Below are positions 24,633 through 35,438 of a stretch of DNA of 64,000 bases, in pieces. Under the pieces are notes generated by a model. It saw nothing but the letters and a program-made list of their open reading frames with translations, was not told the DNA's origin and ran no database searches. The translations under genes and the position numbers were made by a program. Source of the DNA: Lithospermum erythrorhizon (taxonomy: Eukaryota; Streptophyta; Magnoliopsida; Boraginales; Boraginaceae). Within the stretch, counting starts at the first letter, position 1; each line of letters begins with the position of its first letter. The DNA is taken from NCBI GenBank assembly GCA_019722365.1, contig JADFUC010000090.1:1-64000 (forward strand). The letters run 5' to 3'.

Positions 24633-26143
24633 CTACTGGCATGAATGGTCGGTACCGCTTACGGTTGGTCGCCAAGAACTTAGAGGTATGATATTTTCCT
24701 CAAAATAACATGCGTCCATGGTAAGAGAATGAGCAAGATCGTATAGGGATGCACATGATGGATTAGCATCGTCAATTGTAATCAACAACGACGATTTCTT
24801 GTTGATGTGATCATAACAATAGACATCGAAAGGCACAGGATAGCAGCAATATACGAAAAGATCTAACATCTGAGCTAATATCATCTCTCCAGTTGGAAGT
24901 ATTCCAGCGTAGAAATAAAAGTCGCCGCCATCGTCCCCACCTTCTTCCGGCAAATTTACCACATGCTTGATCATGTGGCCTCTGATAATTCTATTCCTCT
25001 ATTGTAAACTATCGCTGCATCACATATCAGATTGTATATTCAGTATCGCGAGATGGATAACGGTCAATCCCAATCTGGAGTATCGTCGTCCAAGTAAGTC
25101 AAGACACCGTGTCTGAGAATCTGGAGGCAGTATTAAATAAAACAAGTAATAAATACAATTGTCAATAGCAGCTATTTATTGAGTATACCTAAATCATGAC
25201 TAATTGTCAATTTGGTTTAATCGTAGATAAGGCGAATCAATGAAAGTAGTTAGGTTAAGTACTTCTATGGTAATCAAAAGCATAAACAATTTATGTATGA
25301 AATATAAAGCATCAAATTTTAAAAAAAACGGCTAGAGCATCATGAAAAAGATGTCAAAAATAAATTTGGTACCTGGAATTGAATTTGAACAATTTGAAAA
25401 AGTTCGGTTTCTAAATGGAACATTATTAATTGAACACGGTTAATCAAGTCTTTAGGATCCATCCAATAGAGAATGCGATTTATCCATAGACTTCGATTGC
25501 GAATCTCGGCAGAGGCGGATCGTGACTACCATACTCCTCCTCCTTCCCCCCAAGCTGAAATTTCGAGGAGTTAGTACCAACAAATCCCTCACGGTTGTCA
25601 TAAGCGACATGTTTGAAGTGCACTTGTACACTTCTGAATAGGATCAAATCCAGGTATTAATTATAAATAGAGATGCGTGTAGGGGAAAGAAGGGGGGTGG
25701 TGGAGGGGGAATATAATAATTCATGTGTGGCTATGTTGCATAAGGTAAATCCATCTCGAATGTGGTGGGTACAATCCAATAAGTCCTTCCTTTCGTTTGT
25801 GATTAGAAGGACTCTGACGTATATATCGCTTTTTAATTGATGTCCAGTCAGCATGAATACTCTTGTTGTTTCTATGTATGTTATAGTAAAAGTGTCAGGC
25901 CCCGGGTCCGGATTATCGAAACGAAAAAATTATCACAGATAAGAAGACCGCCCGAAAAGCACCACCCGAAGGGTATGTTCTTTCGCGAAATTAGGGATTG
26001 CGTATGATTAATTCCAAAGCCGTGAAACAATCTTGAAACGCATCAATTTTGTTGGCAAACGAACAACAACTTCCCACACTATATCTTCGCCAACTGTTGT
26101 AGCACTTCTTAGATTCTTTGTTTTGTTTGAAATAATCACTCCA
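24633..26143 (-). pseudogene. F-box protein with FBA-type domain, broken copy 2
   Basis: The minus-strand frame ending at 26008 reads GEDIVWEVVVRLPTK then RFKIVSRLW, a clear F-box core (consensus LPxDLxxEILxRLPVKSLLRFKCVSKxW) with two residues lost between PTK and RFK. The likely start is the ATG near 26143, inferred from copy 1. A C-terminal frame (24633-24974) reads YAGILPTGEMILAQMLDL and YCYDHINKKS, an FBA-type C-terminus. The middle is spread over other frames and an intron-like AT-rich gap. This frame extends 17 residues past the stop seen in copy 1. The role would be substrate recognition in an SCF ligase if intact. Confidence 0.75.
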
Positions 26144-26490
26144 TCGGCAACTCTATAAAAAAATATATAATGGAATGCTTTAAAAGAATCCAAATCCAAA
26201 AGCTGTGGTTTCAGATAGTATTGTCTCTCTTAATGTGATGGTGTTGGTGTCTACGAGTTTTGTTCTCATGCTGATTAAAACTACTCCGTATATATATAGT
26301 GTATGGTTACTAGAAGACTCTAGTGAAACACAAATTGTATTTCCTAATTTATCTCCTCGAAGTTAAAATACATACGAAGTAATATATAAATAATCCATTT
26401 AAAACATAATAACAATAGTAATATCGTATTATAGTGGTGTAGTAAACATCATAAATACTAAGCTCGTTAGAAAATACTGGTGTAGTAAAC

Positions 26491-26660
26491 ATCCTTCGTC
26501 TGGATTTAGCTGTTAAATGATCTCATGAAGAAATCCAAACTGGCGTGGTTATTCGTTTACCACATCTGCTGAGCGTGACATTGTTAGGGATGTGAAGGAG
26601 AAACTCTTATACATCGCTCTTGACTATGAGCAGGAAGTCGAGAAGAGCTATCAACTACCT
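26491..26660 (+). pseudogene. Actin gene fragment, copy 2
   Basis: Translation across one or two frame changes gives [41 protein letters not shown], then VEKSYQLP. These are actin residues of about 175-240. Compared with ordinary actin, the nine-residue segment between YEQE and VEKSY (LETAKxSSS) is absent. There is no start, no other actin exon, and the fragment ends against the NOT2 exon on the opposite strand. Confidence 0.8.
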
Positions 26661-29150
26661 AGGCCGGCTAGATAACTGTGGAAATCATTGATATCAAAGG
26701 AGAATTATCATTTGAATTCATCATTCATCATCCCATGAATTCAGATTATTAACAGCTTGGATATGATTCTGCGACAATGGGCCACCAGCTGACGGGTATG
26801 AATTTCCTAGCATAGACATAACCTGTGGAGAAGCTGTAGAGAAAATATTTCTGTATCATAGAGGAATCACCATTTCAATTATTAGAGAATAAAAGGTTAA
26901 CAATGAGATGGAAAATGCTACTTAGGGTCCAAGAGTCACCTTGTTGAAGCATGCTCCCCATCAACCGATTTGGTCCTTGAACATTTAAATTTCCTGAACC
27001 GCTGTTAGTGGATAAATTAAGACGGGAAGGATGGCCAGTTGAATAAACCTCCTCGGCATTACCCCCACTAATATTCCCCAACATTGGAGATACCCCCAGC
27101 CCTTGAACTCCACTCCGGTTGCCAAGTGCTGCAGAGGTTGGGAGAATACCAGGAACAGAACCACCAACACCATTTGTGTTGCTACTAAATCCAGCATTTC
27201 CTACGACACTCATACCACCTCTGTTTGTCCCTGAAGAATGGATTACCTGGGACAATGCAACAGGAAGACTATTGTTCAGCGTCCACTAGAAAGGTTGCCG
27301 GCAGACTGTTGAACACCACTCGAAGGAACATTGTTTGTGTTGTATTTCTTGAACCAAGGTTCCTGTCATATTGGGAACATTGAAACTCCCGTGGATGTTA
27401 TACAGACCCTGAATGCTCCTGTAAGACTTAAGACTGTTGTAAAACCAGGTTTATTATGCCATGTCAATACTTAATACCCAACAGGAGACTAACCACTGTG
27501 ATGATAAGCAGGGGAGGCAGCACCAGATTGAGAAAGGATATTTGTAAATGGCGTCGGTACAATCTGGATGATTTGAAGCAGATCCGTTCAAAGATGACTG
27601 CAGCAGAATTAAATGCGTACTTAACTATCGACATCAAGAAAAACATCAATCTCAACCATAATATGGTCACACTATAAAGTGTATAAATGGAACAGTCTCT
27701 AAAAAATAGTACGATGAAGAGATACAAAAATTATAACCAAACTCAAACGGTTACTTCTAACAAGCCACTAGGGCATCAAACTATAAAACTTCTAATTCTG
27801 ATGACTGAGATAATGTCGGCACAAGAAAGCCGCTTGAGCAAAACTAAGCAATACTAATAACACTTACAATAGTTGAAGGATAAAAAGAGAAATGTCATAT
27901 CCAACAACAGGAATATTTAAGAAAATAACTTACATGAGGTGCTAGTAACAATTTTTGTTCATACATCCTAATAAGAGTAAAAAATAAGTAAATTGATTCC
28001 AGTCACGGCATCCTAATAGTTGAAAACAAAGTTGCAGGGCATTAATGATAACAAAAAAGTGGTTGCTATGACACGCCACACAATTACAACCAGCAACTTT
28101 GTGTTATGCTAAAATTTATCAATATCCATGATAGCCATAGAGGATTCACTGACTATCTATTAGCATAAACACAAGCTATAGATACCGAGTCTAGGGAACA
28201 AAAGTGAAGGGAATAGTTACAATATTTAAGACATATCAAGAAGAGACAATACATTAAGTAACCCTGACATTGCAAGAATGTCAAAAACTCATGCAGAGTT
28301 TGGTTCCTTGATTCACAGCAGTAATCCTTTTCTTTATCTGCAAGAATGTGTTCTCAGAAAGAAACCAACCCCTATCCAGCAAATATTAACCAACAAACTG
28401 AAAAGAAAAAAGATGAATTTTAAATGTGGATGAAAGTATCATATGGAACCATTGTTTTAAACACATAGAGAGCACAAGAGAAACAGACGCCACGTACATT
28501 CAAGGCTTAAGGATCAGATGCAAGAGTGCATCAAATAAAGCACAAACCATGTATGTTCTTGGATACCAACATACCTAACAAGAACCCAGAATGGAACATC
28601 TTATCGTTGTTTCAAAACCTACGGCTCCAACAACAACTAGTAAATACAGACCCAAGCATACAATTTAGTGCCTCGTATTATATATAAACATAGCCGAGCT
28701 CTAAGAACAAGGCTAAATAAACATCAAAACAACATAAGAAATATATAAACATCTATAAGCACATATCAAAATTGAACAAACAAAAATGAAAAATCGTATC
28801 TTTGTTTCGAAACCTAATACTTCAATATAACTGACATAAATACAGATAAAGCATAGCAATTAAGTAATACACATAATTAAACTCCCATATATTAACAAAA
28901 TAACTTCAGCTGAACTCTAACAACAAACTACCAAAATTCAAACATCCCAAACTACCAAGAAAATTCTCATAATCTCAATTCAAATATAAACCCATATCAA
29001 AATTGAACAAAGAAACAAAAAACAAAAACAACCCATTAATAAAAATCCAATCTTTATTTCAAAAACCAAGAGTGTCTTACTTGGAGATATTAAACCCAAT
29101 CTGATTTTATGTGTGTGTTTGGGGTGAAATTCGGACGATGTTTGAATATT
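26659..29150 (-). pseudogene. NOT2/VIP2 (CCR4-NOT complex) 5' half, truncated
   Basis: NOT2 is a scaffold subunit of the CCR4-NOT deadenylase complex. Reading the minus strand: exon 1 (5' UTR) about 29150-29081 with donor gtaaga; exon 2 28337-28253 with the start codon at 28270-28268, coding MSGLLN; exon 3 27597-27494, SSLNGSASNHPD then, one frame over, SQSGAASPAYHHSG; exon 4 27418-26940, SIQGLYNIHGSFNVPNMTG through GVGGSVPGILPTSAALGNRS to NVQGPNRLMGSMLQQ; exon 5 26833-26659, SPQVMSMLGNSYPSAGG to [11 protein letters not shown]. Exons 3 and 4 contain frameshifts, and exon 4 lacks about 30 residues usually found before LASRLN. The NOT-box C-terminal half, the essential part, is absent: an actin fragment takes its place. 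Promoter and 5' exons look normal, so a truncated transcript is possible. Confidence 0.85.
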
Positions 29151-32100
29151 GAGGGGGTTGGGGTGGGGATTATCCTTGATAAAACTTCTTTACCATTCGA
29201 GTTAAAATAATAGTTTCATGCCATTTTTTTACATTATTTGAAATGTGCTTATAGCACAGAAGTGGTGAGGGATGTTAAAATGAGCCCAAAAGGTAATAAT
29301 GTTGAAAAGGAAGATGTTTAAATAGGACTTTATTTTGGGACAAGAGCATATAATGAAATTTCATTAATTATTAGTTCACCTGTTTTTATGGCACGAAAAT
29401 TCGAATCGTAGATTAACCGAGTCTAACGTTATTTTAAATTGATCCATATCGAATCAATACTCGATTAGATGTAATATGAATGATCTCAATAGTAATCATA
29501 TGTATTTTATATGAGTTTTTAAAGAAATATTCAAATCTAGTCTAGATTCTGAATTACCCATATTAGGCAACTCATATTACAATAACATACGCATGTTGGT
29601 TAAAAGAAAATGTTGGGCATACAGTATAGTCCAAAATGCTACTTGGCCTCACATATAATATCAAAGTCTGTTTTAAAACAAAAATTCGATTATTGTATTT
29701 GTTAGGATTCGAACGGCCTTATTATTACGAGTAATATTCAGGTGAATGAGAGTCTTGCTGATATGAAGTTAATGCAAAATTTGTTAAAAGGTGAAGAATT
29801 TAATTTAAAAAGAAGTATTGATATTGAAGTCTTGATTTTCGACTGTCTTTGGTGCCAATCGTACTGCAGGGCCGACTACAAAAGTCCCTGAAGAAACTCG
29901 GCTTTCTGGAGGGGCCGATTGGAGAAACGGCCGAGGCGGTTTGAGGCTTTTTGTCGAGTTTCTGTTGGTTTAGGTTTCAGATCTAGAATCTTTGTAAGTA
30001 TATATATGAGTATTATTGAGTCTTTTTACAGTGTGTGGAAACACCGCCTCAGAAAGGTGATATCAAAATAGAGAAATCGTTAGATATTGAAGTTCGTACG
30101 AGGAGGAGAATTTCGTAATTGAGGTTTCGTATCACATGAGATAACGTTGATTGAGATCTTTGTTTTTATAGATTTGAGTGTATTAATGCATCGATTCTTT
30201 AGATGGTAGAATATATGGTTATTAGTCTTGTAACAATTATTCGGTGATTATTAGTCGATCTGATAGGATTAGGCTACCAGCATTGAGGTGAGCAGGGATA
30301 AATCTTGTGTGTGTGTTTAATTTTGACAATTTATTCTTTGCATTTATTATAAAATTAATTGATATCAAATCGCGTGATCTTAGTAATTAGTGTTAGCCTA
30401 AATATAACCTTAGAGGGGGGTGAATAAGGTTTTAAGTTAAGTTTCTATCTTTTTCGAGTTTTAATTTAATATAGCGGAATTAACAAACTATATGAATATA
30501 AATTAATTCGATAAACCAACTACCCCAGGCTTCGAGAAGCGATTAATTCGAGAAATAAACAACTAAATATGATTAACTAAAATAACAAGAATACTTGAAA
30601 GTAAGAGAATAGAGTAGAGACAATACACACGATTTTTCTGAGCAGTTCACTTTATCTTCGACAAGTAAAACTTTCAGAAAAGCGCCGAGATTTTAGTAGG
30701 ATCTTCACACTCTTGAAAATTGTTTGATTCTATGGCGGCTTATACCGAGGCCATATCAATAACAACTTCTGACAGTGACACATTGGAAAAGTTTAACTGG
30801 CACAATCTGAGGCCCAGGAACCGAGCATTTCTTGGGATTTGACTTCTTCTTTCCCGTAGAATAATGACGCTTATCTTCACGCGCACGAGGATTTTCCACC
30901 TAATCACAGTGGGATGAGTATTACAATAAACACACAACTATAGAAACTTCTCTCTACTAAAGATGATGAAGATTAAATGTGAGGAAACTTTAACTTTTCG
31001 CTTTTTGAATTCGGAGAATTAAAATGCTTGAAAGATAGATAAAAAGGTTAGGGTTTTTAAAATAGAAAAGAGCTTACATATAGTGCACAAAGTTAGGTCT
31101 CGATCATCGGGACCTTGATCGGTCCAGACCGATGAGATTACCATTAGTGCGGTTTATACGCCGAAATAAGGATCGACAGCCCAGGTCTCGAAACTAAATG
31201 ACACGATCATTTGTATGAGCCTTAACAATGAATCAATCTATACTTGGGATTAGAAACTACGGTATCAATTTTAAAAACCGGTCGAATTAAAACATAAAAG
31301 TAAATTTTCTAAATACTTAAAACAACGTATTATCTTAAAGTGTAGAGTTTCACTTCCTATTTTATAACGATAAAAACCACGAGCTCGGCAGTTAGCTTGA
31401 AAACGTTTAGAGCTCAACCTTAGTCTCGAACTATCCGAATCCAATACTTCGCTTGAGCTTTTTAAAGAAGAAACCTAATTACAAGTTCGCCCAGCGAGGA
31501 GTAGTTCGTTTAAGCAATTTGTTGGCATCTTCAAAAAAGGTTTGAATCAATTCCGTTATTCAACAATTAGTATAATTGATATTACAATGATTGTTAATTA
31601 CGAGGGTTAAGATCGTGTAGTTGTATCGTAGACGAGATCAGAATTATTATCAATGCGAGGGTTGCGGAAATAATGGTATAGGATTTACAACGAAAATTTT
31701 CTTTGTCTTTCCCACATAGATTTATAGTCATTCACGTTAAATTTTTACCTTAAAGTAAACATTTTTTGAATTCATTTGAATGTGCAAAACATTAGTTTAA
31801 AGAAATTTTGAGTGAATTAGTTGTAGATTTGCCAGAAAGCATTAGTTTAAGGTAAAATTAGTGTAACGTAACAATTTGAATAAAAATATTAAAGTGATTG
31901 GATTAAAACGGTTAAAAATATGATCGAACTAGAATGTTTTCAAACATAGATTCAAATAATTTTTTTTTGAAAAGTGGATGATAATTGGTTGTACAATATC
32001 ACTTATACTTTTGGACAGAAATTGATATAGAAAATGTCACATTGTACTTGAAATATGATTTGATATCTACGTAGTTCGACACCAATCAAATACGGAGTAG
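29151..32100. other. Intergenic sequence with possible LTR remnant
   Basis: No gene is supported. A GC-richer patch at 29850-29960 is followed by a TATA-like tatatatga near 30000. Near 30357-30374, ttgatatcaaatcgcg resembles a degraded copia primer-binding site, so an old LTR may lie at about 29830-30357. A G7 run with ggtgaataagg follows at 30415. The open frame on minus at 30740-30937 has no recognisable similarity. Confidence 0.35.
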
Positions 32101-32354
32101 TAAACAGAGACGCCGCTCAAATAGGAAAAAAAAACATCTTTCCTGCAAAGCAACTTGGCAGAAAATCTTTATTTCAACAGAACAATAAAATCTAGAGTAC
32201 CAATGACTATGTGTCACATTTTTCTTGGGACTAAACAGTTGAGAAAACAGGACATATATCATTTCTAATGAACAACTTTGGAATGTTAAGTTTCCACAAT
32301 CACCATCAGTAACAGCGAGGCGAAGAGCTCATTCAAGGTCGATGGAGTAGAGGA

Positions 32355-32549
32355 CTAATTCCTCCCTGGAACGTCCAATTTCATCTCCTGAAGGTTGAGC
32401 AGAAGATCCTCTGAACTCAAGTAGACCTTGTTTGCTGAACGAGAGATGGTCTGTGCAATCTCTCTCGCTGCCTCGATTTTCCTGAGTGTGATAAAGGCCG
32501 GGTTACTGGAAATGGCTTGACCAATCAATTGGGCACTCTTAGCTTCTCC
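32355..32549 (-). pseudogene. Prohibitin terminal coding exon
   Basis: Prohibitins form ring complexes of the inner mitochondrial membrane. The exon begins after a tttcatatgcag acceptor (AG at 32551-32550) and codes GEAKSAQLIGQAISSNPAFI, then TLRKIEAAREIAQTIS and SANKVYLSSEDLLLNLQEM before a stop. This is the conserved C-terminus of type-II (PHB2-like) prohibitins. The exon itself is intact (64 codons). The exon expected just upstream is not in place: five RPN1 exons lie there instead. The piece is therefore the tail of a mosaic locus and is called a pseudogene because no intact upstream prohibitin exons exist here. Confidence 0.85.
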
Positions 32550-33005
32550 CTGCATATGAAATAAAATGTGAAGACGCATCAATCACATGGGGGAGGAAGA
32601 ACAAAATACAGTGTACCTTTAACAAAATGAGGTAGATACAAACATAATTCAACAAATTTATCGAAAAGAATGGGTGGAAGTATTGCTTCACAAATCACAA
32701 TATAAATATATGAAAGTATTAACATTTCAACTAAAGTAGTTTGCAAGCACTGTTTCCTGAGTCCTGACATCAATCGAATGAAGGTCAAGAGAAATGTTGA
32801 GACAATTAAGTATTCATCAAGACCGTGTGTGCTAGCAGAAAAGGTATTATTTGCAAATTAATTTGATCAGTAACAAGACATGCCAAAAAGAGATAAAAAT
32901 GAAGTTTAGAATCATATGCAACCATCACATCAAATATCATCTCTTTTGAAGCGAATACATATTTATCAAAAAAATGTAAGGGTTGCAAGAAATAAAAGGT
33001 CTAAC

Positions 33006-34800
33006 CTGGCATTTCACATATTCTTGAGAAATTTCCCCGGCCAAGTTCAAATTAGTTAAAAAGAAAACGGAGATGTCCAAGATGTTATAAGTAAACAAAA
33101 CTAGAGCAGCAGATTTTTAAGTTCTGATCACAATGTACTTCAATGTGTCCATATCTGCATCTACAATCAACTACTTCACAATTATACACTTAGAAGGGTC
33201 TAAAATTGAGAATATTTCCTATAACTAAAGGACACAAACTACAATAGAATGGAGAAACTATTTAGTCTATCAAATGACTAACAAGGATACGATTAAAATT
33301 GTTTCTGCTGTCATTGAAAAGTAAAAACTAACACCATATCAATGCTATCAATTTATTTGTTAAGTCGATGGTTAAATGCACATTCCATGAGTATAAAGAT
33401 ATCGTAGTGCTAACTTGTACGTAATAACTATTGAGTACAACTCAAACAACATGAACCACTCATAACTACACCAGGGATAGGACTCACCTGAGATATTCAT
33501 GACCCCAGGAACCGATATCACCTTCCGAACCTAACAGTGTACTTTAAACTTTCCTGCAGTAATTAAGGATAAAGTTATGACAAATTACATTGCCTACCAT
33601 AATACGCAATTCTTTAAATTATTACACAAACTATGCAACCATAAATATGTACAAGAATACAAGGAATGGCAAAGAATCCATGACTTCGGCAATTAAAACA
33701 AACAGCAAAATCATTGTGATAACTCACTAGCGTGAGTAAAAAGTTGAAAGTCCACTATATAAGCCTCACCCTTTCTCCCTCAGCAGACATTGTTAAGGCC
33801 AAAACAGAAAGTATATCAGCTAGTAATCTCTGCAAGCATGAAAAACAAAATATGAAGTCAGTTTAAATTGTTTGTAGGAAGGAAAATAAGTAATTAACCC
33901 ACCCAAAAAATGTCTAATCAGTTTCCATTAAGTTTTGGTCTCATTAATGAAATGAGATTCGCGGTCACGAGCACTCTAGAAATGCCTTATTCAAGGTACC
34001 TTTAAATCTGCATCTGTCATCTTCTCGTAGTATGTCTTTAATGTTCCATAATGAGGACGCCAAAATTTTAGAGGCTTTGGGACGGATGTCATTGAGCTTG
34101 TCAAAGTTCGAATTTCTTGCCAGTCATGGAAAATTAGAACATATTGATTTAACACATTGTTTAGTAACCTCCGTGTCAAGTACGGCGATTGAGGTCAATC
34201 CACCATAATCTTATCCAACTCACAACAAAGGTGCTTGAGATACAAAGTCTTCCCTAGAAGTAATCCTAAATGGATGGGAACTTCCCCCAACGTCAAATAG
34301 CACATGCTAAACATATAGTCTATATTACATGGTTTACAAACAGAACGAAAGACACAACATTGAGGTTGTGAAGGGCTGAACCAACGGATGATTAGTTTCC
34401 AAAGTCATCAATGGCCTAACTGTAAATTTGAATGTCCTCTCCATACACTAACAAAGAGGTGTAACTAATGTATATGTATGAATCAGCAAGTTTTACTGAT
34501 GTTGAGAACTGAAACGCAATGACAACATGTATAGATATTAAGAGTAAATATTTAACACATGCACCGATCTACTTCTTAATAATACATAAAACTTCCAATA
34601 GGCATATTCAATATTCCTATACATAATCCTACTACCAAATCAGTTAAGATGATGAAAGCTAGCAAACCAAAAAGAAAACTTCTTTAACAAGTTAAATACC
34701 TCATGCTCTCAAGAGCGACCTTTTGCAAGCCAGGATCAGTATCCTGAACCCTCTCGACATACAACTCCAGCTGTTGCTTCAAAGCTAAATCCTCCTCTGA
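33006..34800 (-). pseudogene. 26S proteasome subunit RPN1 (PSMD2) N-terminal exons, broken
   Basis: RPN1 is the ubiquitin-receptor scaffold of the proteasome lid-base. Exons on minus: 34800-34700 (SEEDLALKQQLELYVERVQD...ALESMR), 34120-34000 ([18 protein letters not shown], then RPHYGTLK), 33829-33770 (LLADILSVLALTMSAEGER), 33553-33488 (ESLKY, then LLGSEGDIGSWGHEYL in another frame), and about 33048-33006 (NLAGEISQEYVKCQ). They cover roughly residues 40-170 of a protein of about 890. The 33553-33488 exon is 66 nt instead of 68: a 2-base deletion gives an early TGA. The acceptor before the 34120 exon reads TG, not AG, and the acceptor before NLAGE is also lost. The first residues and the whole C-terminal 700 residues are missing. 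Confidence 0.85.
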
Positions 34801-34952
34801 CTAAACCAGAATAAAACACTCAACAGATCAATTTCACCCGACTCAATAATTTATCAAACGCAGGTTGAGAAAACCGTAACATCCGGTGATAAGATGCCAA
34901 GCATGCCTTTCATTATTAACAAACAAAATAAAACGGAAATGGAAACTCAAGA

Positions 34953-35012
34953 AACATTCATTATGAGAAAAGAACAAATTAGATGAAGGATCAAACCTTC
35001 AGCAATTCATCT
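34953..35012 (+). repeat. Direct repeat, left copy, flanking prohibitin pieces
   Basis: A 60-base segment (aacattcattatgagaaaag through cagcaattcatct) matches 35318-35380 with a few substitutions and a 3-base gap. The pair brackets the scrambled prohibitin exon pieces. Confidence 0.75.
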
Positions 35013-35123
35013 TCCAGAACCATTAAATTCAACAGAATTATGTCACAATCACACTATAAACTCCATAATAAAAAACCAAAATAGCAAATTTACTAACAAC
35101 AGAGACAAAGGACGCCGACATAC

Positions 35124-35246
35124 CATCTGCAGATCACGACTTCAGAGGTATTGTACTAGGTGAGACTTTTCGACCACAAACTTAACCCTTTCAGATTCTT
35201 GTGCAGTTACTTGTTTAGCTTCAATTGCAGCTTATTTTCCAAAAGT
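35124..35246 (-). pseudogene. Prohibitin exon pieces in reversed order
   Basis: Reading the minus strand, 35246-35166 codes TFGK, stop, AAIEAKQVTAQESERVKFVV then EK. This is the late coiled-coil part of prohibitin, with three residues (EFT in the family) replaced by the stop. It runs straight into 35165-35124, coding SHLVQYL, stop, SRDLQM before a gtatgt donor. The second piece belongs to an early exon (family form HLVESTSGSRDLQM) that should precede the first by about 100 residues. The order is therefore inverted with respect to the gene while strand is kept. The usual downstream prohibitin exon is at 32355, beyond the RPN1 exons. Confidence 0.75.
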
Positions 35247-35317
35247 AGGAGCATTGATGGCCTCTTTTTCTACAATCATAAGCGATATAATGTTGTAACA
35301 AACTGTGACATTCAATA

Positions 35318-35380
35318 AACATTCTTTTCTGAGAAAGAACGTCAAATTAGATAAAGGATCAAACTTTCAGCAATTCATCT
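35318..35380 (+). repeat. Direct repeat, right copy, flanking prohibitin pieces
   Basis: It matches 34953-35012, about 366 bases away. The shared core is gaacaaattagataaaggatc-like sequence followed by agcaattcatct. Confidence 0.75.
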
Positions 35381-35438
35381 CATTTTAGACCGTATCTCAA
35401 AATCGGAGAACTCCCAGCAACAGAACTAATCAACTTAC

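Larger units (their letters stand above)
21531..27100 (+). repeat. Large direct repeat, copy 2
   Basis: Second copy of the segment at about 6803-12260, in the same order and orientation: LTR 3' half, GC-rich block, F-box relic, actin fragment and NOT2 exons. The spacing of landmarks is preserved within a few per cent: the gtagtg terminus to the actin start is 3.31 kb in copy 1 and 3.39 kb in copy 2. Confidence 0.85.

Noticed and set aside
30410..30430. G-run followed by gtgaataagg as a regulatory element
   Set aside because: A similar motif is common in plant repeats, but I could not tie it to any element or function here.
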